Source: Loktanella sp.
GTDB taxonomy: Bacteria; Pseudomonadota; Alphaproteobacteria; Rhodobacterales; Rhodobacteraceae
Direction of reading: 5' to 3'
DNA length: 64,000 nucleotides
Assembly (NCBI GenBank): GCA_017390475.1
Contig: JAFPBO010000030.1
Span: 62,001 to 126,000, forward strand
The notes beneath the pieces are model-generated. The model was given only the letters and a program-made list of their open reading frames with translations, was not told where the DNA came from and did not search any database. This document shows, in pieces, positions 28,576 through 37,717 of the stretch (the stretch's first letter is position 1; every line of letters starts with the position of its first letter). The position numbers and the translations under genes are program-made.

Positions 28576-29481
28576 ATGGACTGGGACAAGCTAAGAATAT
28601 TTCACGCAGTGGCCGATGCCGGATCGCTGACGCATGCCGGTGACATGCTGCATCTGTCGCAATCTGCGGTCAGCAGGCAGATTCGTGCGCTGGAAGAATC
28701 GCTTAACACGACGCTGTTTCACCGCCATGCGCGGGGCTTGATTCTGACCGAACAGGGCGAATTGCTGTTCGATGCGACGAAATCGATGAACAAACGGCTG
28801 GAAACTGCCTCTGCCCGCATCCGCGACAGCGAAGAAGAAGTGTTCGGCGATCTGCGGGTCACCACAACCACAGGTTTTGGCACGTTGTGGCTGGCCCCGC
28901 GCCTGCCAAAATTGTTCGAGGCCTATCCCGATCTGAAAATCGACCTGATGCTGGAAGAACGCGTGCTGGACCTGCCGATGCGCGAGGCTGACGTGGCGAT
29001 CCGGATGAAGGAACCGTCACAGGCCGATCTGATCCGCAAACGGCTGATGTCGGTGCGGATGCGGCTTTACGCCTCGCCGCAATATCTGGAAAAGAACGGC
29101 ACGCCGGACAGCCTGCCTGATCTGTCCGATCACCGGCTGATCTGCCAAAGCCTGAATTCGGTGCAGGTATCCGCAGGGGCGACGCTGGTGCAGCACCTGC
29201 TCAGCGCCGATATTCAGCATCTGTTTACGGTCAATAATTACTTTGGCGTGTTGCAGGGTGTGCTGAACCATATCGGCATCGGCGTGCTGCCCGATTATGT
29301 GATCGAGGATTTCCCCTTTCTGGTGCGGGTCCTGCCGGAACTGGAAAGCGGCGAAGTACCGGTTTTCCTCGCCTATCCTGAAGAATTGCGGCAGTCGAAA
29401 CGGATTTCGGCATTCCGCGATTTCGTGCAGGACGAGATTTTCGCCCATCGCCGCAAGATCCGCGAAGCTCTGGCAGAGTGA
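28576..29481 (+). CDS. LysR family regulator beside indolepyruvate oxidoreductase
   Basis: A LysR-type regulator of 301 residues. The winged helix at about 1-60 reads DAGSLTHAGDMLHLSQSAVSRQIRALE, and the effector domain covers about 90-295. The gene is divergent from the indolepyruvate oxidoreductase gene, so control of amino acid or 2-oxoacid catabolism is plausible; the effector is unknown. It is clearly different from the second LysR gene near 40.3 kb. No terminator is seen immediately after it, the next one being at 29631. Confidence 0.9.
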   Translation: MDWDKLRIFHAVADAGSLTHAGDMLHLSQSAVSRQIRALEESLNTTLFHRHARGLILTEQGELLFDATKSMNKRLETASARIRDSEEEVFGDLRVTTTTGFGTLWLAPRLPKLFEAYPDLKIDLMLEERVLDLPMREADVAIRMKEPSQADLIRKRLMSVRMRLYASPQYLEKNGTPDSLPDLSDHRLICQSLNSVQVSAGATLVQHLLSADIQHLFTVNNYFGVLQGVLNHIGIGVLPDYVIEDFPFLVRVLPELESGEVPVFLAYPEELRQSKRISAFRDFVQDEIFAHRRKIREALAE

Positions 29482-29543
29482 AGCTGCGCTGAGCTATGCG
29501 TGCAACACATAGCGGCTTTGCACAACCATCAGGGGATTTTTTC

Positions 29544-29572
29544 TTGAACGCTTAAAAAACGCACCCTATCTG
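29544..29572 (+). promoter_or_regulatory. promoter of the candidate small RNA before purL
   Basis: TTGAAC (29544-29549) and TATCTG (29567-29572) are spaced by 17 bases, a good sigma70 pattern placed between the LysR stop codon and an intrinsic terminator with no open frame between them. Confidence 0.45.
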
Positions 29573-29579
29573 TTCACTC

Positions 29580-29656
29580 GAAGGCGGTGATGCACAATTG
29601 CTTATCACCTTCACCTCCCTGTTGGACTTCGCCGGGCCTTTGTGCCCGGCTTTTTT
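29580..29656 (+). ncRNA. candidate small RNA with anti-Shine-Dalgarno segment
   Basis: A promoter-like pair at 29544-29572 and an intrinsic terminator at 29631-29656 bracket about 77 bases without a reading frame. The predicted RNA has a first hairpin (GGTGAT with ATCACC, loop of 12), a single-stranded linker containing CACCTCCC, which could pair with Shine-Dalgarno sequences, and a terminator hairpin with a U tract. This layout resembles the alphaproteobacterial small RNAs that expose CUCCUCCC-type motifs, such as CcsR of Rhodobacter. The alternative is a late terminator of the LysR transcript or part of the purL leader. Confidence 0.45.
29631..29656 (+). terminator. intrinsic terminator upstream of purL
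   Basis: GCCGGGC and GCCCGGC form a 7-bp GC-rich stem closing a short loop (CTTTGT), followed by six T residues. It ends 150 bases after the LysR gene and 83 bases before purL. Confidence 0.9.
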
Positions 29657-29739
29657 CTGCGCAACAGCTTGCGGAATTGCGGCTTTTCCCCGCGCGGCTG
29701 ATCGCGTAAGACAGGCCAAGTTTCCGGGGGACCATACCG

Positions 29740-31902
29740 ATGTCGCAAGAACCACAGATCACCGATGACCTGATCGCCGCTCATGGGCTCAAGCCTGACG
29801 AATATCAGCGCATTCTGGATATCATCGGGCGGGTGCCCAGCTTTACCGAGTTGGGGATCTTTTCGGCGATGTGGAATGAACATTGTTCTTACAAATCATC
29901 GAAAAAGTGGCTGCGCACCCTGCCCACCACCGGCCCACAGGTGATCTGCGGCCCCGGTGAAAATGCCGGTGTCGTCGATATCGGCGATGGTCAGGCCGTT
30001 GTGTTCAAGATGGAAAGCCACAATCACCCCAGCTATATCGAACCCTATCAGGGTGCCGCGACCGGCGTCGGGGGTATCCTGCGCGATGTGTTCACCATGG
30101 GCGCGCGCCCGATTGCGGCGATGAATGCGCTGTCTTTCGGCGAACCGGACCATCCCAAGACCCGCCAACTGGTCAATGGCGTCGTCGCCGGTGTCGGCGG
30201 CTATGGCAATGCTTTCGGCGTGCCGACTGTCGGGGGCGAGGTGCGGTTCCATGCCGCCTATAATGGCAATTGTCTGGTGAATGCCTTTGCCGCCGGTCTG
30301 GCGGATACGGATAAGATTTTCTATTCCGCTGCTTCTGGTGTCGGCATGCCTGTAGTCTATCTGGGTGCCAAGACCGGCCGTGACGGTGTCGGCGGCGCGA
30401 CGATGGCGAGCGCCGAATTCGACGATACAATCGAGGAAAAACGCCCCACGGTGCAGGTCGGTGACCCGTTCACTGAAAAGCGCCTGATGGAAGCGACGCT
30501 GGAACTGATGGCGACCGGGGCGGTGATTTCGATTCAGGATATGGGCGCTGCTGGTCTGACCTGTTCGGCGGTGGAAATGGGCGACAAGGGTGGCCTTGGC
30601 GTCCGGCTGAACCTTGATGATGTGCCGCAGCGCGAAACCGGCATGACAGCCTATGAAATGATGCTGTCGGAAAGCCAGGAACGGATGCTGATGGTGCTGC
30701 GCCCGGAAAAAGAGGCCGAGGCGCGGGCGGTTTTCGTCAAATGGGACCTCGATTTCGCAATTGTCGGCGAAACAATTGCCGAGGATCGGTTCATCGTCAT
30801 GCACAAGGGTCAGGTCATGGCCGATCTGCCGCTGGCGACCCTGTCAGGGTCTGCCCCCGAATATGACCGGCCCTGGGTGCCGACCCCGGCGCAGGACCCG
30901 TTGGGCGATGTGGTGGGTGTCAACCCGATTGACGGGCTCAAGGCGCTGATCAGCAGCCCGAATTATGCGGGCAAGCAATGGGTCTATGAACAATATGACA
31001 GCCAGGTGATGGGCGATACCGCGCGTATTCCGGGCCTTGGCGCAGGGATCGTGCGGGTGCATGGCACCGATAAGGCGCTGGCCTTTACCAGCGACGTGAC
31101 CCCGCGCTATGTGATGGCCGACCCGGTGGAAGGCGGCAAACAGGCGGTGGCAGAGGCCTATCGCAACCTGATCGCGGTCGGGGCAAAACCGCTGGCGACC
31201 ACCGATAACATGAATTTCGGCAATCCCGAAAAGCCAGAGATCATGGGCCAGTTCGTCGGTGCCATCCAAGGGATTGGTGAGGCCGTGAAGGCGCTGGATA
31301 TGCCCATCGTGTCGGGCAATGTCTCGCTCTATAATGAAACCGACGGCAAGGGCATTCTGCCCACCCCCACCATCGGCGCTGTCGGCATCATCACCCATCC
31401 CGATCAGATCATCGCCGGGCATCTGCGTGACGGGCATGTCCTGCTGCTGGTCGGCGAAACCACCGGCCATTTGGGCCAATCCGCCCTGCTGGCCGAAGTG
31501 TATCACCGCGCCGAAGGGCCGCCGCCCCCGGTCGATCTGGCGGCTGAAAAGCGCCACGGCGATTTCATCCGCGCCAATGCGCAACTGATCACTACCTGCA
31601 CCGATCTGGGCGATGGCGGGCTGGCGCTGGCCGCGTTTGAACTGGCCGAATCCGCAGGCGTCGGCATCCAGTTGGACGCCAGCGACACCCCGACCCTATT
31701 CGGCGAGGATCAGGCGCGGTATCTGATCGGCTGCAATTTCGACAAAGCCGAGGCGCTGATGATTGCCGCAGGTCAGGCCGATGTACCGATTGCCATGGTC
31801 GGCAAGGTGACCGGCGATCAGGTCAGTTTCGGCAGCGATGCTGCCCCCCTCGCCGATCTTGCCCGCATCTATCGCGACAGTTTTGAAAATGCGCTGGCCT
31901 GA
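29740..31902 (+). CDS. purL: phosphoribosylformylglycinamidine synthase subunit PurL
   Basis: The synthetase subunit of the fourth step of purine synthesis, 720 residues. It is the short PurL form that works with separate PurS and PurQ (glutaminase) proteins, unlike the 1300-residue E. coli enzyme. It has two repeated AIRS-type ATP-binding halves; the N-terminal motif [18 protein letters not shown] and [19 protein letters not shown] are diagnostic. GGGGG lies eight bases before the ATG. PurS and PurQ genes are not in the window. The first intergenic repeat begins three bases after the stop codon. Confidence 0.97.
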   Translation: MSQEPQITDDLIAAHGLKPDEYQRILDIIGRVPSFTELGIFSAMWNEHCSYKSSKKWLRTLPTTGPQVICGPGENAGVVDIGDGQAVVFKMESHNHPSYIEPYQGAATGVGGILRDVFTMGARPIAAMNALSFGEPDHPKTRQLVNGVVAGVGGYGNAFGVPTVGGEVRFHAAYNGNCLVNAFAAGLADTDKIFYSAASGVGMPVVYLGAKTGRDGVGGATMASAEFDDTIEEKRPTVQVGDPFTEKRLMEATLELMATGAVISIQDMGAAGLTCSAVEMGDKGGLGVRLNLDDVPQRETGMTAYEMMLSESQERMLMVLRPEKEAEARAVFVKWDLDFAIVGETIAEDRFIVMHKGQVMADLPLATLSGSAPEYDRPWVPTPAQDPLGDVVGVNPIDGLKALISSPNYAGKQWVYEQYDSQVMGDTARIPGLGAGIVRVHGTDKALAFTSDVTPRYVMADPVEGGKQAVAEAYRNLIAVGAKPLATTDNMNFGNPEKPEIMGQFVGAIQGIGEAVKALDMPIVSGNVSLYNETDGKGILPTPTIGAVGIITHPDQIIAGHLRDGHVLLLVGETTGHLGQSALLAEVYHRAEGPPPPVDLAAEKRHGDFIRANAQLITTCTDLGDGGLALAAFELAESAGVGIQLDASDTPTLFGEDQARYLIGCNFDKAEALMIAAGQADVPIAMVGKVTGDQVSFGSDAAPLADLARIYRDSFENALA

Positions 31903-31904
31903 TG

Positions 31905-31938
31905 TTTTCTTTTTTCCAAAAATACTCCCGCCGGAGGC
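31905..31938. repeat. intergenic repeat with core ACTCCCGCCGGAGGC, copy 1
   Basis: A T tract followed by CCAAAAATACTCCCGCCGGAGGC begins directly after the purL stop. Nearly identical copies occur at 37644-37676 (inverted) and 45893-45925. The CTCC/GGAG arms form a small hairpin and, read from the other side, are followed by a T run, so each copy can act as a terminator for one direction. Confidence 0.8.
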
Positions 31939-31999
31939 AGCGCCTTGTTTGCCGCCCGGATCAGACCTAGCTTAGAGACACCACCCAAAAGGACGCCCC

Positions 32000-32236
32000 A
32001 TGCCCATCACCCCCCATGAGATTGAGACGCTGTTGCGCGCCGCTTTTCCGCAGGCGAAGATCACCGTGCAAGGCGATGACGGCACCCATTTCGCCGCCGA
32101 AGTCATCGACGAAAGCTTTCGTGGCCAGAACCGGGTGCAACAACAACGCGCTGTTTATGCAGCACTCAAAGGCCGGATGGACGGCAGCCATGGCGATTTG
32201 CATGCCCTGGCGCTGACCACCAAAGCGCCTGATTAA
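32000..32236 (+). CDS. BolA family protein
   Basis: A 78-residue BolA/IbaG-like protein with the class-II-KH-like fold. The invariant His-containing C-terminal motif is seen around GSHGDLHALAL, and the nucleic-acid or iron-sulphur binding core is RVQQQRAVYAAL. It lies 22 bases before the monothiol glutaredoxin gene. BolA and CGFS glutaredoxins form [2Fe-2S]-bridged heterodimers in iron-sulphur trafficking and iron signalling, and the gene pair is conserved in alphaproteobacteria. AAAAGGA precedes the ATG. Confidence 0.93.
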   Translation: MPITPHEIETLLRAAFPQAKITVQGDDGTHFAAEVIDESFRGQNRVQQQRAVYAALKGRMDGSHGDLHALALTTKAPD

Positions 32237-32258
32237 AACCGAAGTTTAAGGATAGATT

Positions 32259-32618
32259 ATGACCGCCACCGACCAGATCAAACAGACCGTGACCAGCAAT
32301 GATGTCGTGCTGTTCATGAAAGGCACCAAATCCATGCCGCAATGCGGGTTTTCATCCCGCGTCGCAGGTGTGCTGAATTTCATGGGTGTGGATTTCACTG
32401 ATGTGAACGTGCTTGCCGATGAAGAGATCCGTCAGGGGATTAAGGATTATTCCGACTGGCCGACGATCCCGCAGCTTTACGTTAAAGGCGAATTCGTCGG
32501 CGGCTGCGATATCATCACCGAAATGACCCTGTCGGGCGAGCTGGACACGCTTTTTGCCGAAAAAGGCGTGGCCTTCGATAAAGATGCTGCCGAGAAAATC
32601 CGCGAAGCCAACGCCTAG
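32259..32618 (+). CDS. grxD: monothiol CGFS glutaredoxin (Grx4)
   Basis: A 119-residue monothiol glutaredoxin with the active site [10 protein letters not shown], the CGFS motif that binds a bridging [2Fe-2S] cluster with glutathione. Other family motifs are [19 protein letters not shown]. It forms a functional pair with the BolA protein encoded just upstream, in iron-sulphur cluster delivery. The gene is convergent with zapA, whose stop codon lies about four bases away, without room for a long terminator. Confidence 0.95.
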   Translation: MTATDQIKQTVTSNDVVLFMKGTKSMPQCGFSSRVAGVLNFMGVDFTDVNVLADEEIRQGIKDYSDWPTIPQLYVKGEFVGGCDIITEMTLSGELDTLFAEKGVAFDKDAAEKIREANA

Positions 32619-32621
32619 GCG

Positions 32622-33014
32622 TTAGGCCACGTCGGCATCGACCTGATCTGCCAGAGCTTCGGCTCTGGCGGCGATTTCGGCCAAAGTATCAATCACATCC
32701 GATGGCACCACCGGCACCTCGACCCGCTGTGGTTCGGGGATCGGACGTGACCTGAGTTTGTCCAGTTCGGCGCGTAGTTCCGCCAGCTCTGCCTCGGCCT
32801 TGCTGTATTTTTCGTCCAGTCCGACGGTTTTATCAGCCAGCAGCAAGCCCGCCATCAACAACATCCGCGATTCCGGCAGACGGCCGATCTGTTCGGCCAA
32901 TGTCGCCGCTTCGGCGTCCAGCATGGCGGCGGCGGAATGCAGGAAATGTTCCTCGCCTTCCTGACAAGCGACTTCAAAGGTCCGGCCGCCGATAAAAATT
33001 TCAATCTGCGGCAT
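32622..33014 (-). CDS. zapA: cell division protein ZapA
   Basis: A 130-residue FtsZ-ring stabiliser. The N-terminal domain (QIEIFIGGRTFEVACQEGEE) is the ZapA globular head; the following MLDAEAATLAEQIGRLPESRMLLMAGLLLAD and the coiled coil KYSKAEAELAELRAELDKL are typical of the family. A Pro/Val-rich tail follows, with an acidic C-terminus. Its start overlaps the end of the upstream coiled-coil gene by 14 bases, so the two are probably translated together. Confidence 0.92.
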   Translation of the reverse strand: MPQIEIFIGGRTFEVACQEGEEHFLHSAAAMLDAEAATLAEQIGRLPESRMLLMAGLLLADKTVGLDEKYSKAEAELAELRAELDKLRSRPIPEPQRVEVPVVPSDVIDTLAEIAARAEALADQVDADVA

Positions 33015-33453
33015 GGGTCGCTTCCTCGATCAGGGGTGTGAGTTCGGCCAGAATGGCATTAACCTCGGCGACATCGGCAGCGCGCAGCGCCTGCAGCGCG
33101 TCGATTTCGGCCTGCATCGCCTCGTTCAGCAGTTCGGGTTCCAGCCCGATGGTCAACGCGCCACGTAGTTTCGCGTTCATGTCGCGCAATTGTTCGTTCG
33201 AGGCCCGCAATCGTTGCAGATGCACATCCAGCGCCTGCAATTCGGCCTGTTGCGCCACGACGCGATCCTCTGCATCGCCGCGTTGCAGCTGTGCCAGCTG
33301 CGCCTTGAGCGTTTTGGTCTGGGCGCGTTCTTCCTGCAGGGCATCGAACAGCGATTGTTCAGCCGCCTGTGATTTGCCCTGCGCATCCATACCGCGCCGG
33401 ATCCGGTCCAATGCCACGGTGATCCGATCACCTAATTGCTGCACATCGCTCAT
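33001..33453 (-). CDS. coiled-coil protein upstream of zapA, ZauP-like
   Basis: A protein of 150 residues that is almost wholly helical and rich in Gln, Ala and Leu, with long heptad-like stretches (ALQEERAQTKTLKAQLAQLQ; LQRLRASNEQLRDMNAKLRG). In Caulobacter a coiled-coil partner of ZapA called ZauP is encoded in the same operon; position, size and structure fit that role here, though the sequence itself is too low in complexity to prove it. A GTG three bases upstream is an alternative start. It overlaps zapA by 14 bases. Confidence 0.65.
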   Translation of the reverse strand: MSDVQQLGDRITVALDRIRRGMDAQGKSQAAEQSLFDALQEERAQTKTLKAQLAQLQRGDAEDRVVAQQAELQALDVHLQRLRASNEQLRDMNAKLRGALTIGLEPELLNEAMQAEIDALQALRAADVAEVNAILAELTPLIEEATHAAD

Positions 33454-33719
33454 CACCTGCCCTTTTTATTGTCGTTTTGGTGTCCCCCGCTTGCCCCAAA
33501 CCGGGCGGCACGCGCAAGCACCAAGATCATTCCCGCCAGCGATTTCCCGCCGTTTGCGCGAATCGTCGCTTTGTTTCCAAAGCGTAAGCGATCCGTGGCA
33601 GCGCAGCAAACGGGATGAGGCCAAGGATCAGAGAGACTTAGCCGTCACGCTTGATCTTGGGGGCGACCCTGATATGACGCTGGCAAGAGTTTCAACACCT
33701 TTGCCTGAAGGAATGCCCC

Positions 33720-35738
33720 TTGGATATTGCTGCCCTGCGCACTGCGCACCCTGATCATTGGATGAAAGCCACCGCCATCCGTACCCTGACACTGGATGCG
33801 GTCGCTGCCGCCAATTCCGGCCATTCGGGGATGCCGATGGGCATGGCCGATGTGGCGACGGTGTTGTTTGAAAAGCACCTGAACTTTGATCCCAAAAAGC
33901 CGGAATGGCCCGACCGTGACCGGTTCATCCTGTCGGCAGGCCATGGATCGATGCTGCTGTATTCCCTGATGTATCTGACCGGCTATGAGGATATCACGCT
34001 GGATCAGATCAAGGATTTCCGCCAATGGGGCGCGAAAACCGCCGGCCACCCCGAATATGGCCATGCGCGCGGGATTGAAACCACCACTGGCCCGCTGGGT
34101 CAGGGCATCGCCAATTCCGTCGGTTTCGCCATTGCCGAGGAAATCCAGCGCGCCCATTGGGGCAGCAAGATCGTCAACCACCACACCTATGTCATCGCCG
34201 GTGACGGTTGCCTGATGGAAGGCGTCAGCCACGAAGCCATCGGTCTGGCAGGCATGCAGAAACTGGGCCATCTGGTCGTGTTCTGGGACAATAACAACAT
34301 CACCATCGACGGCACCGTCGATCTGGCCGATATCACTGACCAGCCGGCCCGCTTTGCCGCTGCTGGCTGGCATGTCCAGTCCATCGACGGCCATGACCCT
34401 GTGGCGATTGATGCCGCGATCACGGCAGCCAAGGCCGATCCGCGCCCCTCGATGATTGCCTGCAAGACCCATATTGCACTGGGTCATGCGGCGCAGGACA
34501 CCTCCAAGGGTCATGGCGCGCTGACCAATGCCGAACAGCTGACAGCCGCCAAGACCGCCTATGGCGCGCCGTTGGGTGCGTTTGAAGTGGCCGCCGATGT
34601 GCTGGAACAATGGCAGGCGATCGGCGCGCGTGGGGCAGAGACTCGTGCGGCTTGGGAAGAACGGTTTGCCGCGCTGTCTGCCAGCAAACAGGCCGAGTTC
34701 AACCGCGCCTATGCCGGGGAAGCCCCCAAGAAACTGTCCGCCACGATCCGGGCGCTGAAAAAGCAGATCAGTGAAAGCCAGCCATCGGTGGCGACCCGCA
34801 AATCATCCGAGATGACGCTGGAAGTGATCAACCCGATCATGCCGGAAACCATTGGTGGTTCGGCTGATCTGACCGGGTCGAACAATACCAAGACCAGCGA
34901 TATGGGTGTGTTCCATCCTGACAGCCGCAAGGGGCGTTATGTCTATTACGGTGTGCGCGAACATGGCATGGCCGCCGCGATGAACGGCATGGCGCTGCAT
35001 GGTGGCGCGCGCGCCTATGGCGGCACCTTCATGTGTTTCACCGATTACGCGCGCGGCGCGATGCGTCTGTCGGCGCTGATGGGCGTGCCGGTGACCTATG
35101 TCATGACCCATGACAGCATTGGTCTGGGCGAAGACGGCCCGACGCATCAGCCGGTCGAACATCTGGCGATGCTGCGCGCCACACCCAATATGCATGTGTT
35201 CCGCCCTGCCGATACGATTGAAACGGCAGAGGCGTGGGAATGCGCGCTGACCAGCATGACCACACCTGCGGTGCTCGCCCTGTCGCGGCAGAACCTGCCG
35301 ACGGTGCGGACCACGCATACCAACAAGAACCTGGTGTCGCAGGGGGCCTATGTGCTGGCCGATGCCGATGGCAAGCGTCAGGCGATCATCATGGCGACGG
35401 GGTCGGAGGTCGAGATTGCACTGGCCGCGCGCGATCTGTTGCAGGCCGAAGGGATCGGCACCCGCGTTGTGTCAATGCCCTGCTGGGAATTGTTCGCAGA
35501 ACAGGATGAAAACTATCGCCGCAAGGTGCTGCCCGCCGGTCCGGTGCGGGTCGCGGTCGAGGCCGGGGTCCGTTTTGGCTGGGATCAATGGCTGTCGGGC
35601 GAGCGTGGCCGTCGCGAAAAGGCGGCTTTTGTGGGGATGGAGGGCTTTGGCGCCTCGGCCCCGGCAGAGCGGTTGTATGCGGAGTTTGGGATCACGGCGC
35701 AGAATGTTGCGGATCAGGTGAAAGCATTGATCAGGTGA
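33720..35738 (+). CDS. tkt: transketolase
   Basis: A TPP enzyme of 672 residues that exchanges two-carbon units in the pentose phosphate pathway. TPP-binding [18 protein letters not shown]...[10 protein letters not shown] is in the N-terminal half, the substrate loop [10 protein letters not shown] near residue 35, and the pyrimidine domain with [13 protein letters not shown] in the middle. The likely start is TTG, with AAGGA upstream, because no ATG in frame precedes [16 protein letters not shown], the usual N-terminus in this group. Central carbon genes (gap) follow beyond doxX. Confidence 0.95.
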   Translation: MDIAALRTAHPDHWMKATAIRTLTLDAVAAANSGHSGMPMGMADVATVLFEKHLNFDPKKPEWPDRDRFILSAGHGSMLLYSLMYLTGYEDITLDQIKDFRQWGAKTAGHPEYGHARGIETTTGPLGQGIANSVGFAIAEEIQRAHWGSKIVNHHTYVIAGDGCLMEGVSHEAIGLAGMQKLGHLVVFWDNNNITIDGTVDLADITDQPARFAAAGWHVQSIDGHDPVAIDAAITAAKADPRPSMIACKTHIALGHAAQDTSKGHGALTNAEQLTAAKTAYGAPLGAFEVAADVLEQWQAIGARGAETRAAWEERFAALSASKQAEFNRAYAGEAPKKLSATIRALKKQISESQPSVATRKSSEMTLEVINPIMPETIGGSADLTGSNNTKTSDMGVFHPDSRKGRYVYYGVREHGMAAAMNGMALHGGARAYGGTFMCFTDYARGAMRLSALMGVPVTYVMTHDSIGLGEDGPTHQPVEHLAMLRATPNMHVFRPADTIETAEAWECALTSMTTPAVLALSRQNLPTVRTTHTNKNLVSQGAYVLADADGKRQAIIMATGSEVEIALAARDLLQAEGIGTRVVSMPCWELFAEQDENYRRKVLPAGPVRVAVEAGVRFGWDQWLSGERGRREKAAFVGMEGFGASAPAERLYAEFGITAQNVADQVKALIR

Positions 35739-35746
35739 GCATGGCG

Positions 35747-35902
35747 GGGCGGGGAAATCCCCGCCCTACGTAGGTCGGGGTTCTCCCCGACCACCACCAC
35801 AATCACGTCAGTCGGGGTTAACCCCGACCACCAACAGCGCCAAGTAGGTCGGGGTTAACCCCGACCGCCAACACCACCACGTCAGTCGGGGTTAACCCCG
35901 AC
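35747..35902. repeat. array of GC-rich palindromes between tkt and doxX
   Basis: One hairpin (GGGCGGGG/CCCCGCCC, 35747-35766) is followed by four palindromes built on GTCGGGG-TTAA-CCCCGAC: 35773-35792 (loop TTCT), 35811-35828, 35847-35866 and 35885-35902. They start about 37-38 bases apart and are separated by CACC/CAAC-rich spacers with alternating GTAG or TCAG leads. The array lies between convergent genes, so it can terminate both; the regular spacing resembles REP/BIME-type repeats. Confidence 0.85.
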
Positions 35903-36257
35903 CTACGCGCCACTGCCCTGCCCCGGCAACGGCCAAGGCAAGGCACCCCCCGGCAATCGCCCAGTTTTTCACGAAGATCGACATCTGCCAGGGATCGGCA
36001 GGGATGAAGTGAAACACGCTCGTCACCGCGCAGTAAAGGGCCAGCGACAAAGCCACCGGCCTGACGGCCAACCCCGTCACCAAGGCAAGCCCGGCCAGCG
36101 CATTGTAAGCCAGCGCCAGCCAGATCAGCGCCACAGGCAGGCCGAACCCCGCCAACAGGGCCGCAGCATCGCCGGGGCTGACCGCCTTTTGCACGGCACC
36201 GCCCAGAAACAAAGCCCCGATCAGCACCCGCGCCAGCAGCAGCAAGAGATCATTCAC
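35892..36257 (-). CDS. DoxX family membrane protein
   Basis: A membrane protein of 121 residues with four predicted helices. The N-terminal LLLARVLIGALFLGGAVQKAVSP with G-x-x-K is the DoxX signature, followed by LLAGFGLPVALIWLALAYNALAGLALVTG. DoxX-like proteins are quinol-oxidase-related or redox-stress membrane components of poorly known role. The start is GTG with AAAGGA upstream. The gene is convergent with tkt and its end overlaps the last palindrome of the array. It is divergent from gap. Confidence 0.75.
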   Translation of the reverse strand: MNDLLLLLARVLIGALFLGGAVQKAVSPGDAAALLAGFGLPVALIWLALAYNALAGLALVTGLAVRPVALSLALYCAVTSVFHFIPADPWQMSIFVKNWAIAGGCLALAVAGAGQWRVGRG

Positions 36258-36338
36258 AGCCCATCCTTTCCAAATCGATTCCCCCTGCAAGGTGATCGCA
36301 TCGCGGCGCGGCGGCAAGCCCGCGCTGTTGGCGCAAAC

Positions 36339-36383
36339 GTTTAGCGCTAGCAGGTCACACAGCCCAGATGTTATCGTTAACAT
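36339..36383 (+). promoter_or_regulatory. operator region of the first gap gene
   Basis: ATGTTA-TCGT-TAACAT (36368-36383) is a 16-base palindrome with a central CG. A weaker site, GTTTAGCGCTAGC (36339-36351), lies 17 bases upstream. They resemble the site before the second gap gene and the one at 28542, and the motif known for CceR-like LacI repressors. Confidence 0.55.
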
Positions 36384-36459
36384 ACTGACATTAATCCATT
36401 TTTTCTGGACACGGCAGTATACAACCGGCAGGACAAGCGCAGATAGCAAGGGGTGCCAT

Positions 36460-37458
36460 ATGACCATCACCATCGGGATCAACGGATTTGGCCGCATCGG
36501 GCGTTGCACGCTCGCGCATATCACCGAAGCCGCGCGCAATGACGTCCAGGTCGTCAAGATCAACGCCACCGGGCCGATTGCCACGAATGCGCATCTGCTG
36601 AAATATGATTCAGTGCATGGCCGTTTCGCACATCCGGTCAGCGTGAAGGGCAACAGCCTTGACCTGGGACGCGGGCCGATTGAGGTGATGTCGAGCTATG
36701 ATCCATCCACCCTCGATTGGGATGGTGTCGATGTCGTGCTGGAATGCACCGGCAAGTTCAACGACGGCCACAGGGCGGCGGTCCATCTGGAACGGGGCGC
36801 GCGCAAGGTGCTGATCTCTGCCCCGGCAAAAAATGTGGATCGGACTGTCGTCTACGGCGTCAATCACCGGGATCTACTGGCAAATGAACGTCTGGTATCG
36901 AACGGGTCCTGTACCACCAATTGTCTGGCTCCTTTGGCCAAGGTACTGAACGACGCCATCGGGATCGAGGCCGGGATCATGACCACGATCCATTCCTATA
37001 CCGGAGATCAGCCGACGCTGGACCGCCGCCATGATGATCTGTACCGCGCCCGCGCTGCGGCCATGGCGATGATCCCGACATCGACCGGGGCGGCGAAAGC
37101 CTTGGGCGAGGTCCTGCCGGAACTGGCAGGCAAGCTGGATGGCACCGCGATCCGGGTGCCGACGCCGAATGTCAGCGCGGTGGATTTGACCTTTCAGGCC
37201 GGGAAATCGGTGAGCGTGGAGGATGTGAATGCGATCGTCGCCACGGCGGCGGGTGGCTATATGGGCATGGTCATGGCCTATGATGCCGAGGCCAAGGTCA
37301 GCATCGATTTCAACCATACCACGCAAAGCTGCATCTTTGCCCCCGATCAGACCAAGGTTGTGGGCCGCATGGTCCGGGTGCTAGCCTGGTACGACAATGA
37401 ATGGGGCTTTTCGGCGCGGATGGCCGATGTTGCGGCCACAATGGGCCGCTTGCACTGA
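36460..37458 (+). CDS. gap: glyceraldehyde-3-phosphate dehydrogenase, GapB-like
   Basis: A GAPDH of 332 residues. The Rossmann loop [10 protein letters not shown] (6-15) and the catalytic Cys in SNGSCTTNCLAP are intact. At the end of beta-strand 2 it reads VKINATGP: Ala36 stands where the neighbouring paralogue has Asp36. In Bacillus GapB the same Asp is lost (INAS) and the enzyme prefers NADP and works in gluconeogenesis, so an NADP-linked or gluconeogenic role is inferred. An unusual feature is a second paralogue 321 bases downstream. A LacI-type operator lies about 80 bases before the ATG. Confidence 0.93.
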   Translation: MTITIGINGFGRIGRCTLAHITEAARNDVQVVKINATGPIATNAHLLKYDSVHGRFAHPVSVKGNSLDLGRGPIEVMSSYDPSTLDWDGVDVVLECTGKFNDGHRAAVHLERGARKVLISAPAKNVDRTVVYGVNHRDLLANERLVSNGSCTTNCLAPLAKVLNDAIGIEAGIMTTIHSYTGDQPTLDRRHDDLYRARAAAMAMIPTSTGAAKALGEVLPELAGKLDGTAIRVPTPNVSAVDLTFQAGKSVSVEDVNAIVATAAGGYMGMVMAYDAEAKVSIDFNHTTQSCIFAPDQTKVVGRMVRVLAWYDNEWGFSARMADVAATMGRLH

Positions 37459-37485
37459 ACAAGCCCCGCGCGGTAAAGCTGCGGC

Positions 37486-37629
37486 ATGACGAATGGTTTG
37501 GCGGTATTTCTGGGTTTGGTGATTGTCGGCGCGCTGGCCTATGATGGCGCGGCCAATGACTGGCAGGCCTTTATGTTCCTGATGCGCAGATTTGTCGATC
37601 TGACCGAATACTTGGCCTTCTGGCGGTAA
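37486..37629 (+). CDS. 47-residue single-helix membrane protein
   Basis: An ATG 28 bases after the first gap gene opens 47 codons: a hydrophobic helix GLAVFLGLVIVGALAY followed by an amphipathic part ending in DLTEYLAFWR. It has the codon use of a real gene and is followed by an inverted copy of the intergenic repeat that can terminate transcription. Small membrane proteins of this form are found beside gap in related bacteria (recalled, not searched). Function unknown. Confidence 0.55.
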   Translation: MTNGLAVFLGLVIVGALAYDGAANDWQAFMFLMRRFVDLTEYLAFWR

Positions 37630-37643
37630 CCTTGTGGGGCCGC

Positions 37644-37676
37644 GCCTCCGGCGGGAGTATTTTTGGAAAAAAGAAG
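37644..37676. repeat. intergenic repeat, copy 2, inverted
   Basis: GCCTCCGGCGGGAGTATTTTTGG continuing into an A tract is the reverse complement of copy 1. In this orientation the CTCC/GGAG hairpin is followed by five Ts on the plus strand, so it can end the gap/small-protein transcript. Confidence 0.8.
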
Positions 37677-37717
37677 CTGCTAAGAAGATTGGAGGCAAGT
37701 CGCATTTCAGTCTGCGG

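Noticed and set aside
33720-33761. Later Met of transketolase (HWMKAT) as the start
   Set aside because: It would remove the conserved [14 protein letters not shown]-terminus and has no ribosome binding site; the TTG has AAGGA upstream.
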